DNA of 64,000 nt, taken from NCBI GenBank assembly GCA_037349315.1, contig JBAIAC010000026.1, positions 29,355,501 through 29,419,500 of the forward strand, written 5' to 3'. How positions within the stretch are numbered: position 1 is the stretch's first letter; the number at the start of each line of letters is the position of its first letter. Shown in pieces: positions 50,645 to 62,660 of this stretch. Source of the stretch: Chelydra serpentina (Eukaryota; Chordata; Testudines; Chelydridae). Under the pieces are notes generated by a model, which was not told the origin of the DNA, ran no database searches, and saw only the letters and a program-made list of their open reading frames with translations. A program made the translations under genes and the position numbers.

Positions 50645-52490
50645 ACAACAAGGAGTCCTTGTGGCACCTGAGAGACTAACAAATTTATTTAGGCATAAGC
50701 TTTCGTGGGCTAGAACCCACTTCATCAGATGCATGGAGTGGAAAATAAAGGAACAGGTATAAATACATGAAAGGATGGGAGTTGCCTTACCAAGTGTGAG
50801 GTCAGTCTAACTAGACAATTCAATTAACAGCAGGATACCAAGGGAGGAAAAATAACTTTTCAAGTGGTAATGAGAGTGGCCTATTTCAGACAGTTGACAA
50901 GAAGGTGCGAGTAACAGTAGGGGGAAATTAGTATTGGGGAAATTTGGTTTAGGTTTTGTAGTGACCCAACCACTCCCAGTCTTTATTTGGGTGTCCAGTT
51001 TGCAAATTAATTCCAGTTCTGCAGTTTCACATTGGAGTCTGTTTTTGAACAGTTGAAGTGTTTTTGTTGAAGAGTTGCTACTTTTAGGTCTGTTATTGAG
51101 TGGCCAGAGAGATTGAAGTGTTCTCCTACTGGTTTTTGAATCTTATGATTCCTGATGTCAGATTTGTGTCCATTTATTCTTTTGCATTGAGACTGTCTGG
51201 TTTGGCCAATGTACATGGCAGAGGGGCATTGCTGGCACATGATGGCATATATCACATTGGTAGATGTGCAGGTAAACTACCCCTGATGGTGTGGCTGATG
51301 TTGTTAGGTCCTATGATGGTGTCCCTTGAATAGATATGTGGACAGAGTTGGCACCGGGGTTTGTTGCAGGGTTTGGTTCCTGGGTTCGTGTTTTTGTTGT
51401 ATGGTGTGTAGTTGCTGGTGAGTATTTGCTTCAGGTTGGGGGGCTGTATGTAAGTGAGGACTGGCCTGTCCCCCAGGGTCTGTGAGAGTGAGGGATTGTC
51501 CTTCAGGACAGGTTGTAGATCCTTGATGATGCGCTGGAGAGATTTTAGTTGGGGGCTGTAGGTGATGGCTAGTTGTGTTCTGTTATTTCCTTTGTTGGGC
51601 CTGTCTTGTAGTAGACGACTCCTGGGTAGCCTTCTGGCTCTGTCAGTCTGTTTCGTCACTTCACCAGGTGGGTATTGTCATTTTAAGACTGCTTGATAGA
51701 GAGCATGTAGGTATTTGTCTCTGTCTGAGGGATCAGAGCAAATGCCGTTGTATCTTAGAGCTTGGCTGTAGACAATGGATCGTGTGATGTGGTCTGGATG
51801 AAAGCTGGAGGCATGTAGCCAAGTATAGCGGTCAGTAGGTTTCCGGTATAGGATGGTGTTTATGTGACCATCGCTTATTAGCACTGTAGTGTCGAAGAAG
51901 TGGACCTCTTATGTGGACTGGTCCAGGCTGAGGTTGATGGTGGGGTGGAAATTGTTGAAATCTTGGTGGAATACTTCAAGGGCCTCCTTCCCATGGGTCC
52001 AGATGATGAAGATGTCATCAATGTAGCTCAAGTAGAGTAGGGGCGTAAGGGGATGAGAGCTGAGGAAGCGTTATTCTAAGTCCGCCATAAAAATGTTGGC
52101 ATACTGTGAGGCCATGCGGGCACCCATAGCAGTCCTGCTGACTTGAAAATATAAATTGTCTCCAAATCTGAAATAGTTGTGGGTGAGGACAAAATCACAA
52201 AGTTCAGCCACCAGGTTTGCCGTTATGGTATCGGGGATGCTATTCCTGATGGCTTGTAGTCCATCTTTGTGTGGAATGTTCATGTAGAGAACTTCTACAT
52301 CCATAGTGGTGAGGATGATGTTTTCTGGAAGATCACCAAAGGATTGTAGTTTCCTCAGGAAGTCAGTGGTGTCTCGAAGACAGCTGGGAGTGCTGGTAGC
52401 GTAGGGCCTGAGGAGAGAGTCTACATAGCCAGATAATCCTGCCGTCAGGGTGCCAATGCCTGAGATGATGGGGCGTCCAGGATTCCCAGG
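50645..52490 (-). mobile_element. Penelope-like retroelement (RT + GIY-YIG), 5'-truncated
   Basis: On the minus strand, from high to low coordinates: PGNPGRPIISGIGTLTAGLS (about 52490-52430); DVEVLYMNIPHKDGLQAIRN (52300-52240); YFQVSRTAMGARMASQYANI (52150-52090); ISDGHINTILYRKPTDRYTW (51880-51820); and near the end MIYAIMCQQCPSAMYIGQTR with QSQCKRINGHKSDIRNH (51255-51150). These are reverse-transcriptase blocks followed by a GIY-YIG endonuclease (MYIGQT, R, H), the arrangement of Penelope-like elements. The 3' end at 50645-50740 carries the AGACTAACAAATTTATTTAG and AGCTTTCGTGGG repeat. Several frameshifts make it dead. An imperfect target duplication (GGTATAGATAAAAC at 50634, GGTACAGATGTAAC at 52489) is possible. 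Confidence 0.9.
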
Positions 52491-52986
52491 TACAGATGTA
52501 ACAAGAGTACAGAAAACATCTAACTCAGATCAGCAAGATAAGTTGACACTTGCCTCCATCCTTTTCTCAAAGTATTTCCACCTGAGGATAACACCTCTAA
52601 AAATGATTGATTGACAGATACTTGCTATTAAATTATTGTGATTGAAATTAAAACCTGATCTTTAAGGCTTGGATCTCCAACTGTTACCTAACAGAAATAT
52701 AGGAAGACAGGAAGCAAGCTGTATGTCCAGGCTTTGTGTGTGTGTCGCATTTGCGAGGAATGCATGCAGCACTTTTCATGCAATCTATACATTAGCCTAA
52801 TTTTTCAAGGAGAAGGGACTACTCTGCCAGTTAGTGAGCCTCAGATGTTGATTTTGGTTCTGGGTATTGAATATGTACGTTGAAAAGAAATGTTACCTCT
52901 ATCAAGCAAAAACTCTTGTGCGGCCTTTAGCATCTTGACACCTGTGGATGTTAATCTCGATCTAGAAGATAAAATTATTGTGACTA

Positions 52987-53105
52987 GGATGTTCAGATGT
53001 CCCGATTTTATAGGAACAGTCCTGATATTGGGGGCTCTGCCTTATATAGGTGCCTATTATCCCCCACCCCCATCCTGATTTTTCACACTAGTTAGGTGGT
53101 TACCC
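52987..53105. mobile_element. TA-flanked MITE (GGGTGACCAG ends), copy 3
   Basis: The ends are partly decayed (GGATGTTCAGATGTCCCG and TTAGGTGGTTACCC), but TA remains on both sides (52985-52986, 53106-53107). The inside matches the copy at 36017 (CTTATATAGGTGCCTATTAT, CTGATTTTTCACACTAG). Confidence 0.85.
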
Positions 53106-53308
53106 TACTTGTGACCCATTGTGTGCTAAGTCATTGGGCTTCTGTTTTACCCCAAGAATGCCACAAAACCTATACACTTGTTTTCCTTACCATAGTCCTA
53201 TGTATAGGATGCCTGTCTTAGAGCATTTTTAGTGGATTGTTCCTAAGTCCACTGACATGCTCAATGGAGAAAGGGCTCCTTGTGGCTGATTAGCAGTAAG
53301 CTATAGAG

Positions 53309-53742
53309 CAGGGGTGGGCAACCTGTGGCTCCAGAGCCACATGCAGCTCTTCAGAAGTTAATACGCGGCTCCTTGTATAGGCACCAACTCCGGGGCTGAA
53401 GCTACAGGCGCCAACTTTCCAATGTGCCGGGGGGTGCTCACTGCTCAACCCTGGCTCTGCAACAGGCCTTGCCCCCACTCCACCCCTTTCTGCCCCCTCC
53501 CCTGAGCCTGCCATGCCCTCGCTCCTCCCCCCTCCCTCCCAGAGCCTCCTGCACACCACAAAACAGCTGACCGGGAGGGATGGAGGGGGAGGCTCTGATT
53601 GGCGGAGCTGCTGGTGGGCAAGAGGCACTGGGAGCTGGTGGGGTGGGGGAGGGAGGGGGGCTGCTGATATATTACTGTGGCTCTTTGGCAATGTACATTG
53701 GTAAATTCTGGCTCCTTCTCAGGCTCAGGTTGGCCACCCCTG
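53309..53742. mobile_element. hAT-type MITE with perfect 8-bp target duplication
   Basis: The 434-bp element starts CAGGGGTGGGCAACCTG and ends CAGGTTGGCCACCCCTG. It is flanked by identical CTATAGAG copies (53301-53308 and 53743-53750). Subterminal GTGGCTCCAGAGCC on the left has GGCTCTTTGGCAA as a partner on the right. The centre is CpG-poor and GC-rich, and includes GGCGCCAACTTTCCAATGTG, which resembles the end of the different MITE at 29328-29643. Non-coding; the open frames on both strands are shadows. Confidence 0.95.
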
Positions 53743-53889
53743 CTATAGAGGTTAGTCATAGATATGAAATAGACTGCTAAAGGATATGAAATAGACTGCT
53801 TCTGAAAGCACAGGTAGTTAGTAAAAAGAGTTTGGTAACTGGGGAGAGGCAGCTGATTTGTGGGTACTGTGGGAAGTATTTGCAACAAA

Positions 53890-54143
53890 GGGTACATCCA
53901 CACTACCCACCTGATTCAGCGGGTAGCGATCGATCCCAGAGGCACTCCCTGTCGACTCCGGAACTCCAGCTCGGTGCGAGGAGTAAGCGGAGTCGACGTG
54001 GGGGGGGGAGCCTGCCTGCGCCGCGTGGACCCGAGGTAAGTACTTTGTAATTCGATCTAAGATACTTCGACTTCAGCTATGCTATTCACGTAGCTGAAGT
54101 TGCGTATCTTAGATCGATGCCGCCCCCTAGTGTGGACCAGCCC
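53890..54143. mobile_element. PIF/Harbinger-like MITE, copy B
   Basis: Ends GGGTACATCCACACTACC and CTAGTGTGGACCAGCCC, flanked by AAA on the left and TAA on the right (one change from a TAA duplication). The subterminal hairpin ATTCGATCTAAGATACTTCG with CGTATCTTAGATCGAT and the GTAGCTGAAGT palindrome match copy A at 9509. Copy A has a longer left half. Confidence 0.8.
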
Positions 54144-56248
54144 TAAGAATCAGTAACTCTTGGGTTCCATAAAATGGCACCGAATGGCACTTCTGTTCTA
54201 TATCTTCTGGCAAACTTTATAATGAATAAACTAACTCTCAAAAAGTAAAATGTCCAAAAAACCCAAGTATAGGTATTTCAGGTTACTTTACTGCAAAGTA
54301 AACTCATTCCTATTAAAATATTAGTTCAGAGGACGGTGGCATCATTTTTGTAATGAGGTATTGCATTGTTACAGAATATGTCATACTCTGTGTTAGAGGA
54401 CGTGCCATCATATTGTAAAATACACTGATGGTTTTACTACATTGTATCAGTATGGAGGAGGCGTGTTTCTTCAGTGCTCTGAATTTGGTAAAGAAGCTGA
54501 AGACTGCAGATAAAGATAGGGAAAAGGGATAAGATAACTAACAGCACATAAGGTTTTTACTTTTTAAAGGCCTGATCTTACTCTCCTTGAAGTTAAAAAT
54601 CTTTCAGTTGATTTTAATGTGAGTTAGATGAGAACTGATGTTACTAATGCAATTCTGGCTGAGGTTGGTAGTAATCAAATGTCATAACCATCTGAGAGCA
54701 GGCTGTGAGCTGCGTGAAATGAATTGATTTTCAGTCCAGTTCCTAGTAACATCTATATTAGTATGTGGTCTATATCACTGACCCTTCCAGTGTTAAGGGA
54801 CACAGAGGGTGTGGTGGTTGGGGCTGCTAGTAAAGCCATCTTCCAAGTACAGCTTGTAAATAAATTGTTATATAGTGATACCCAAGACTTTTTGAATAGC
54901 ATTCAAATGTGTTTGCAGCTCTAAGAAAAAATAAGGTTCAAATATACTGTAACACAGCCCGCTAATGGAGGAGCAAATTAGCTGCAGCTTTTCAACTTCT
55001 GAAGTAATTGATAGGCTTTAGGATTCTAAATTGTATTATGGTTTTGGTATTATATATTGGTAATGCAGCTACCCACGCTGATGTTTCTCAGCCTGTCATG
55101 GCAACTGGTCTTGATAGATTTCTGCAGTGATAACATCTCTACATTCTTCTTGCCAGGCACACACCTCTTTAACAGCAACGAATTTAGTAGCTGACAATAG
55201 CAAGAGGGTCTTTTTGGTAATGATTTGCAAGAAATTTATATGTAAAAGCAAATGGATTAATTAAAAACATTAAATAGTTTCACCGGCATCCACATGGATG
55301 AATTGTTGAGATCTATTTTTTCTTGCACTATAAACATATGGCATGAATTTGCTGCTCTCATTACAGATGCTGAGAGAAGGGAAAGACAAATATTTATATT
55401 ACATTCATGTTTTACAGTAAAAACACTGTTCAGTTTGTTTATACAGTTCCACTGTTACAGTTTTTATGGTTGGTAATGAAACCACTGTAAAACAGAGTCT
55501 GAATTATATAGCAGATGTGTTAAGGCCCTTGCAGTCAGAAAGATACCCAACATTGAATAGTTGAATATCATTTATACAGAATCAATCTACTGACTACAGC
55601 TGAACTATTTCACTTCTTTGTCTACATGTACAGTTAGCCTTGTACCATTATTGTAGTAACGATGTAGTTTTATCATCCAAATACATTGATATTTTACAAG
55701 AATAACATTTATGAACTATAAAGCAGACTTCTAGTCACTATGGGTGGGTGCAGGAGGCTTTAAAGGATTTGGTAGGCATTTTCCAGTCATTTAAGACCTC
55801 ATATGGCTTCCATTTTCATTGAACATTATGGATGCATTCCAAATGTTTAATTAATATAACATCTTACTCTTTATTCACTTTAATTTCTTGCTATGAGAAC
55901 TTGAAAGTGTTTTGATTCTTTTTCCATTGATAACTGTAATTCCAAAGAATGTGTATGCTAAATACATGAATTAGTAAAAACAAAAAATAGTTCTTAAAAG
56001 TTAAAGTATGTCACTGATTTTATGTATTTGAAAGTATTGGTAGAAAATATCTAGTCAGCTACCTTTCCACCAATGCCCTTTTTATACAATCTACCTACAG
56101 CCAAAAATATACATTGTTGACTTCAGATTCATAAAAGTTTTTGATATTATTTCTATAGTGCCAGAGGTTTGCCTGGAACTGTAAAGTCAAACCCTGTAAA
56201 AACAGCTTATGTTCCTGCCCAAAAGTGTTTACTATCTTAGTTCTAGAC

Positions 56249-56580
56249 CAGTGGTTCTCAACTGTGGTCCACCGCTTCTTCAGGGAAAGCCCCTGACGCG
56301 CCGGGCCGGTTTGTTGACCTGCTGCGTCCACAGGTTTGGCTGGTCGCGGCTCCCACTGCTGCGGTTCGCCGCTCCAGGCCAATGGGGGTTGCAGGATGTA
56401 GCAGACAGCACATCCCTCAGCCCGCGCTGTGTCCTGCAGCCCCCATTGGCCTGGAGCGGCAAACCGCGGCCAGTGGGGGCCGCGACTGGCCGAACCTGCA
56501 ATCGTGGCAGGTCAGCAAACTGGCTCGGCGCGCCAGAGGCTTTCCCTGAATCAGTGGTGGACCACAGTTGAGAACCACTG
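56249..56580. mobile_element. foldback hAT MITE
   Basis: The 332-bp element starts CAGTGGTTCTCAACTGTGG and ends CCACAGTTGAGAACCACTG, a perfect 19-bp inverted repeat. TTCTAGAC (56241-56248) and TTCTAGAT (56581-56588) are its 8-bp target copies with one mismatch. Inversion extends deep into the element: CAGGGAAAGCCCCTGACGCG against GCGCCAGAGGCTTTCCCTG. Almost the whole unit can fold into one hairpin with a short loop near 56420. CpG-rich; no protein. Confidence 0.93.
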
Positions 56581-59500
56581 TTCTAGATGCTACCAGCACT
56601 TCTTGCCAAATGTAGTGCTTCCACTGACTCCAGTTGCACTGCTCATGGAAGCAAGCACTGCGCTTAGTGTTAAATGTTATCAGTACCTGGCCCTTATTCG
56701 GTAAACAAAAGGCTAGGAGAAGAAATATAATTAAAGAAATGGGATCTACATTTTTTAGTTTAGTTTCTTGTAGTTCCAAGGCTTTTTGTCAAAACATATC
56801 AGAGATCGCTGCAGAAATGGTTTAGCAGTGGCTGGCAAGCTGAAAGAAGAGCTTTAAAGGGGACTTTGAAGAATTTGAAGTGACTTGGCACAATGGAGTG
56901 CGGGATTGTTCCCTGCATAAGAAATAGTATTCAAAATGGCTGGTGATCTGAGTGGTTGAAGCAGAGAGCCCTTCATAAGGTGGGAAGATTTGGGTGAGGG
57001 AATAGTGGGATCTTGGGGAAGAGAAAAAGGAAGGGGCAGCACAGGGAAGAACACTGAAGCTGAGGATGAGGAGTGTCCTGTGGAAAGAAACAGAAAGTGT
57101 GTTGGACGGGTTTTAGCAAAGAGGAAGAATGATTGAAATGGTGGCAAAGGAAAATAGTTGTGGGTGGGGTAGGTTGACTGGATTAGTAAGAGGAGCAGAG
57201 ATGATGGGTAGGGAGATTCGTTTGGGCTGGCTGCAATAGTCCTAGAGGAAGAAATGAGGGTGTGATGTGTCACAACAGTAGGGGCTGCTAGTTCCAAACC
57301 AAATGTACCCCAGCACCAAGTGTGCTCTAAGGTAGTCTCATGGAAAAGAAGGGTGAGTTCTGGGCATATCTGCCGTATGCCTACTTCATCCATGCTTGAC
57401 TCTCTGGGAAATATAGGTGAAAGAAAGCAGGGGGTTCATTCTGAAAGGAACATATGAGCACTTGCTTCCAAAATGTCCAAGAGAGCCAACCTGCAACATC
57501 CTGTCAGTTTGAATTTCACAAAGCCCTGCTGACCTATGAAGGCACCAGCCTGTTTTGTGTCTTGATGGAGACATCATGTAGTCAGGATCAGAAGGTGTTA
57601 TTTCCCTGAAAGAGTCAGCATCCCTCTTAATTATGAAGGGGTATCTAATGATTTTGTCCCACCTGGTGTCTTTCTGCCAAGGTCAGCAAAAATATCCGAT
57701 AGCATTCTGGGCTTTTCACATGCAGTGCACGGAAGGAAGTTAGTAGGGTGACAATAGAAGGAGATTCACCTTGGTGGTTTAATAACATCTTGACTAAGGG
57801 ATAGTCCAGAATAGTAAATTCTGCCTTGGTCTCCTGCTGTAATTTTGGATTTCTAGGTTACTCTACACTGTATGTCAACATCTAACTGCTCTAGCCATAA
57901 TCCCATTGCCAACTAATGAAAACAAAAGTGCTGTCGCATGGCTATGAAATTAGTGTTATATTTAATTTGTGTAAAATACAGCTTTTCATATAATAGTGTG
58001 TACATTTTTAACCTGCCATCATAATGTAGATTGGAACCAAATCATCTGAAGTCGTCTTCCTACTCATCTTCTGCTATCTCGGTGCACATCTCAAAAATGT
58101 CTGAAATGTCATTTTAAGAAATATCCGCAGTGCCCCTCTACATGTTTTTTGGTATGTTCTCCAGTCAGCAAAAACGTATACACATTACATTTGCAGGAGA
58201 GGGATATTTTGTTCATGATTTTAGTAAAACACTGTTCTTCTTGATACAATTTCAGTGTTCTTCATTACAAAAACAAACAAACAACCCACCCTCAGCATCC
58301 AGGAAACTGGCAAAACATAACATGAGAGAATATTGCCAGCAAATCACTCAGCCATGACTAGTTTTCACCAAGCTTTCCAAAAATAGGTGCCTAAATCTGG
58401 GCTTCTAAATTCATGTTTAGGCTCCCAAGTAAATTGCATAGCACTTTTGAAAAAATCAGGCCATCAGCTGCTTCAGTTAAAACTAATGGGAGCTGCTGGC
58501 TGTTCTGCCTAACTTTAGACATCTGCTTTTAAATCTTGGCCTTTCTGTGTTCACATAGTCTCGCTTACAGATATGTGTAGATAAACTTCATATTGATGTT
58601 TTACAGATACAGCGTACAGCAGAATCCTAGTTGTCTGAATCTTTCTTTCCATAAACTCCCATTGTTTAATTGCTTTTCCCACAGTGTACATTGTTGGTAC
58701 GGAAAAACCCTCTGTTTGTATATACTCCATGTCATGTATTCTTTTCACATAAATAGAATTCTACTCTCATTACACTTGTAGAACTAAGTTTTGAAAATAA
58801 GTTAAACTGGCTTGATTGTAAATTTTTAACCATCCCCACAATTACTCTGATTGTGATGTGAGCTTGTAATATATTCCATTAATGAAAAGGCAAGCTTAGC
58901 TTATGGTAAATACACTACTAAGTGTTTATAGTACATTTTATATTTTACATGATTCCCTTTATAATTTTGCTTATCTTTTCATTCTAATTCCCTAAAGGAC
59001 ATATAAAAGAACCCCTAAAGAGAGTAATTACTGCTCTACTCCTTAACCAAGGCTCCTTTTGCAAAAAGAAATCTGAGCTGCTTTTTAAAGAAGGGAGTTT
59101 TAAATAAAAATGCAAATAAGCTGCTTTGTAACCACATTAATTACCCACCTAGCCGCCTATTACCATGTTTGTATTGTTTGCAAACACTATTTACAGTCGT
59201 GTGGAAATTAACATTACTGGTCCTGAGGAAAGATTGTTGTTGGTGGGTTGTGCTTTGGAACCAATTAGAGTGAATCTTGTTTCCATTGAGACTCGTGGGG
59301 AATAGCATAGCCTTGCAATGTCAAATAATAACATTAACTTAGACTACACAGGCATAGTGCTGTAATTATATTATTGGCCCTATTTTGCTTCTGCACTGAA
59401 TTTCTCTGTCTGCATTTTAAAACCAGCAGGCTGCAGAGTTTGTTGCTAATGATTTAATATGTACTGTGATAACTTTTGATGAAAGTCATTGTGAAATCCA

Positions 59501-59765
59501 GTGGGTCACTTTATCACCAAACTGATTCTTTGTTTTCCTTTATAAAACTATGCCAAAACTAGCATCTGTGGTGAAGACTTCATAGGTTTTCATATAATTA
59601 ATTCCCAAACTGACAAACACATTTGCTAGTTTATTTCATATCGTGAGTGAATAGGATGGAATGTGTGACAGGGTACCAGTAAAGCAGTATATTCACACAG
59701 CGAAAATGGATTGCTCACTGTCCTTTGCACACTTACACAAAGAAACCAAAATGTTTGTTAGTATA

Positions 59766-59990
59766 ATGCCGACAGACTCCAGTCATCGGCAGGCGGGATC
59801 GAAGTGGGGATCTGTGGAGCTTAGCGCATGAGCCTCTACTGTATGAGCTAAAAGCCAACTGGCTGGTCGCTATGGCTGTAGAGCAGACTCATTTTAACTC
59901 TCTCTCTGTAAGTGGTCTAAGTGGCCACTAGATGGGACAGAACACCACACCCAGGAGGTGTGTGAGTTACATTAGCAAAATATAATTGTG
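59766..59990 (-). mobile_element. tRNA-derived SINE (turtle type), reversed
   Basis: On the minus strand the head reads TGGCTTTTAGCTCATACAGT then AGAGGCTCATGCGCTAAGCT then ACTTCGATCCCGCC. The A-box (TAGCTCA...AGAGG) and B-box (TTCGATCCC) of a pol III promoter are in tRNA spacing. The body is TCTGTCCCATCTAGTGGCCA with CACACCTCCTGGGTGTGG. I believe this is the tRNA-derived SINE family typical of turtles. The B-box first bases are mutated, so this copy is probably silent. Confidence 0.75.
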
Positions 59991-60849
59991 AGCTGGAAAC
60001 TGCAACACAAACTTCTTGTTAAAGTCTCTTTAAAGCTTTCTCTCCTTTCTTTCCCTTTTCCCTTTCTATTTTTTATGAATGTCATGGACCTTCAATCATT
60101 TTGACATCAAAAAAGTTCATTTGAAAAAAAGAAAATGATGCAAGTGTGACTCCATCTTCTATGTTTTAGGAGTTAGAAGTAGGGCTATGGACAAATCCCA
60201 CAGGGTTAAGGCACATGGGTCATACAAAGTAGACCCTACAGGATTTGAGCCCTAAAAGATTTCCTCTTCTCTTTAGGCTTTATTCATACCCACTAATGTG
60301 GTAGAAGAGCCCCTCCAGAGAGTCAATAAACTCTGATTACTGATCTTGTTCTGCTTGTCTTTAAAACACCATTGTGTACATCTCTGGTGCTTTTAAAAAC
60401 AGTATGGCTGTGGTTTAAAAATTAAAAAAACGACTTAATGTTTTTCTCCTTCAGTGACTTCTGTATCAGTTCTGCTCTAACTACAAGCATTTAAATACTC
60501 CTCCACAACTGCTAGAAACACTGTACCATGCTGGAGCAATATTTCAGCACTGAAAGAGGAAAGAGTGTAACTGGTGACTTAATGAATCACCAGCATTACT
60601 TCTTATAGCACCCAGGGCTTGACTTGGGGTCACTCCTCCAACAACTGACAGGCTTCCTGATCTTCCTCAGTTTGTAATCTAAGATCAGAGCTCCAGGTTG
60701 TATGGCAGCTGACCAGCGTAAACATAACCTAAAACACCCATAGGAACACTATTTAAGAAGGAGGCATAAAACAGTGGTAGAAATGTTACGCAAAATGTCT
60801 GCTTAGACGACACGGTTAGCTTTGTCAGTCTGTCTAAGGTATTTCTTTC

Positions 60850-60960
60850 TATTACCGTGGAGTTAGAATATCAGGGTTGGAAGGGATCCCAGTGCAACTT
60901 CACTAAGTTTGTAATCAGTTTACCATCATTTTATCCCCTCTCTCCACCACGGGAAGTACT
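60850..60960 (-). mobile_element. CR1 3'-end scrap
   Basis: TTAGAATATCAGGGTTGGAA with GGGATCCCAGTGCAACTTC is the reversed 3' end of another CR1 subfamily. It cannot be followed beyond about 60960. Confidence 0.55.
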
Positions 60961-61582
60961 ACAGAATTTTACTTGTGCAGACCCTTTTTTAAGAGCCTGT
61001 CACCTTTGTCTCCATTCTCTCATTTCACAATCCCTACTGTTAGCTGAAAGGAATGCTTTCTCCTTACTTGATAATCTTTTGTTGGCAGCACATGGTAGGA
61101 CTGTCATTTGTTAAGTTTATGCAGTAGGTAGAACAATGAGGCCCAACCCGATTGTGGGTTTTAGGCACTTCTGCAATATAAATGTTGATTAATGATAATT
61201 AATGGTAGCCTCTCATTAATAATAGCTGCTCACTTAATTCAATGTGCAGGGGTAGTCAGTTATTTTTCGTCAAGATCCAAATGTCTTGGGCAAGGTCCAG
61301 ACTCCAGCAAAAATAACAATAATGATAAGAATAAGTAAATTGAACAGACCCCAAAATCTTTTTAAAGTGTCTGGCGGTCCAGATTTGGCCTGCGGTCCAC
61401 CTATGGACTACCCCTTGGTTAAAGTGTTTTGGCATGCAGAATGGTTTCTTTATGGCACTTAGTGATATTGTCATGACAGAATGCACGTGTTGCTCTGTAA
61501 GTCCACTGCACAAGTGGTTGTAAGGATAAGGTGTATCTGAATGGTGTTTGTGTTATTCTGGATAATACCACATTATTTTAGT

Positions 61583-61658
61583 TAGGGTCTGATCCAAAGC
61601 CCATTGAAATCAGTCAGTGTCTTTCCTTTTACTTCAATGGGTTTTGGATCAGACCCTA
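61583..61658. repeat. short near-perfect palindrome (hairpin)
   Basis: TAGGGTCTGATCCAAAGCCC with ATTGAA is inverted as TTCAATGGGTTTTGGATCAGACCCTA after a loop of about 24 bp. 76 bp in all. TA dinucleotides form the two outer ends. It may be an extremely short MITE. Confidence 0.75.
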
Positions 61659-62511
61659 GATATGTTAAGCATGTAGAACGATTTGTTTTTAAGGGGCCAG
61701 ATTTTTAATATGTAGCTACACAGTCATGCATATGCTTAACTTGTATGTCCAGGTAAGGTATGCACTGACCCCATCTTGCTCGTGTGCAAACCTCCATGCA
61801 TCATTCGTGCAAGTCTGGCACTTGCAAAATAATGTGTGCACTTTTGCGTGCTTGTTTTTGAAAATCTGACGTTATTAGGTCTGGCTTTATTTGAGCTGCA
61901 TTGAGGGGGTTTGTCCAATGTATAACTGTCCATTCATTATGAAATTAGGTAATTTAAAAATCTTTGTTACTCCTGTCTGTTTTTTGTGCTGGAAGGAAGC
62001 ACTTCATGTATGTGCATTTCTGATTGCGTTATTGGGGAAAACATTCATTATTTCTGAATGCAATTCATGTTATTAAAAATTCATTCTCATTTTACTTGTG
62101 ACATGCCAGGTGAACATTCTGAACCAGAATGGATTGCTTATAACGCTAACCTTACAATTAAAAGGTAAACGTTTACTTTGGTGTTTTCTAAATGGCAGCT
62201 CTTGTTCCTTCAGCAAGACTTTATTTGAAGAGGGAAAGCTAGATTGAAAATGCAATCCAAATGTCGCAATCTTTGCACTAAGCCTCTATTAATTTAGTCC
62301 TGGTAAAGATTCTCAGTGCATCATTTTGCAGGAGCAGCTTTATTACTCAATATATAACTTTATAAGGAGGTGGTAAAAATAAGTTATAGTATGCTGAGCT
62401 TGTTCATAGTTTTTCTTTTCCTTATTTCATTTGAGATCACTGAGATACAGGATAAACTTTAAAATTAAACTTAGATCGTTACATAAAAATATTAAATTCC
62501 TGGAACGGAAG

Positions 62512-62660
62512 GATTGCCTTGTGGTTAAGGGATTGAGACTTGAGTTTATTTCCCAGCTCTGCCACTGGTTTCCTGTTTGACCTTGGGCAAATCACTTAAT
62601 TTTATTTGTGCCTAGGTTCCAACATGTATAAAGCTGGGAGGATAATGATACTCCCATATA
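62512..62660 (+). mobile_element. MIR-type SINE with tRNA-like head
   Basis: CCTTGTGGTTAAGGGATTGA, CCAGCTCTGCCACTGGTTTC, CCTTGGGCAAATCACTTAAT and AAAGCTGGGAGGATAATGAT give the full MIR order with moderate change. Confidence 0.8.

Noticed and set aside
53445..53903. 152-codon minus-strand open frame
   Set aside because: It runs from a hAT MITE across its boundary into unrelated flanking sequence.
56854..57393. 179-codon minus-strand open frame
   Set aside because: It lies in a purine-rich stretch (GGAAGAG...), which removes stops on the opposite strand. No recognisable motif, start context or splice signal.
59800..59880. Functional tRNA gene on the minus strand
   Set aside because: Box-like motifs are present, but the cloverleaf is not complete and the SINE body follows directly. 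It is a SINE head.
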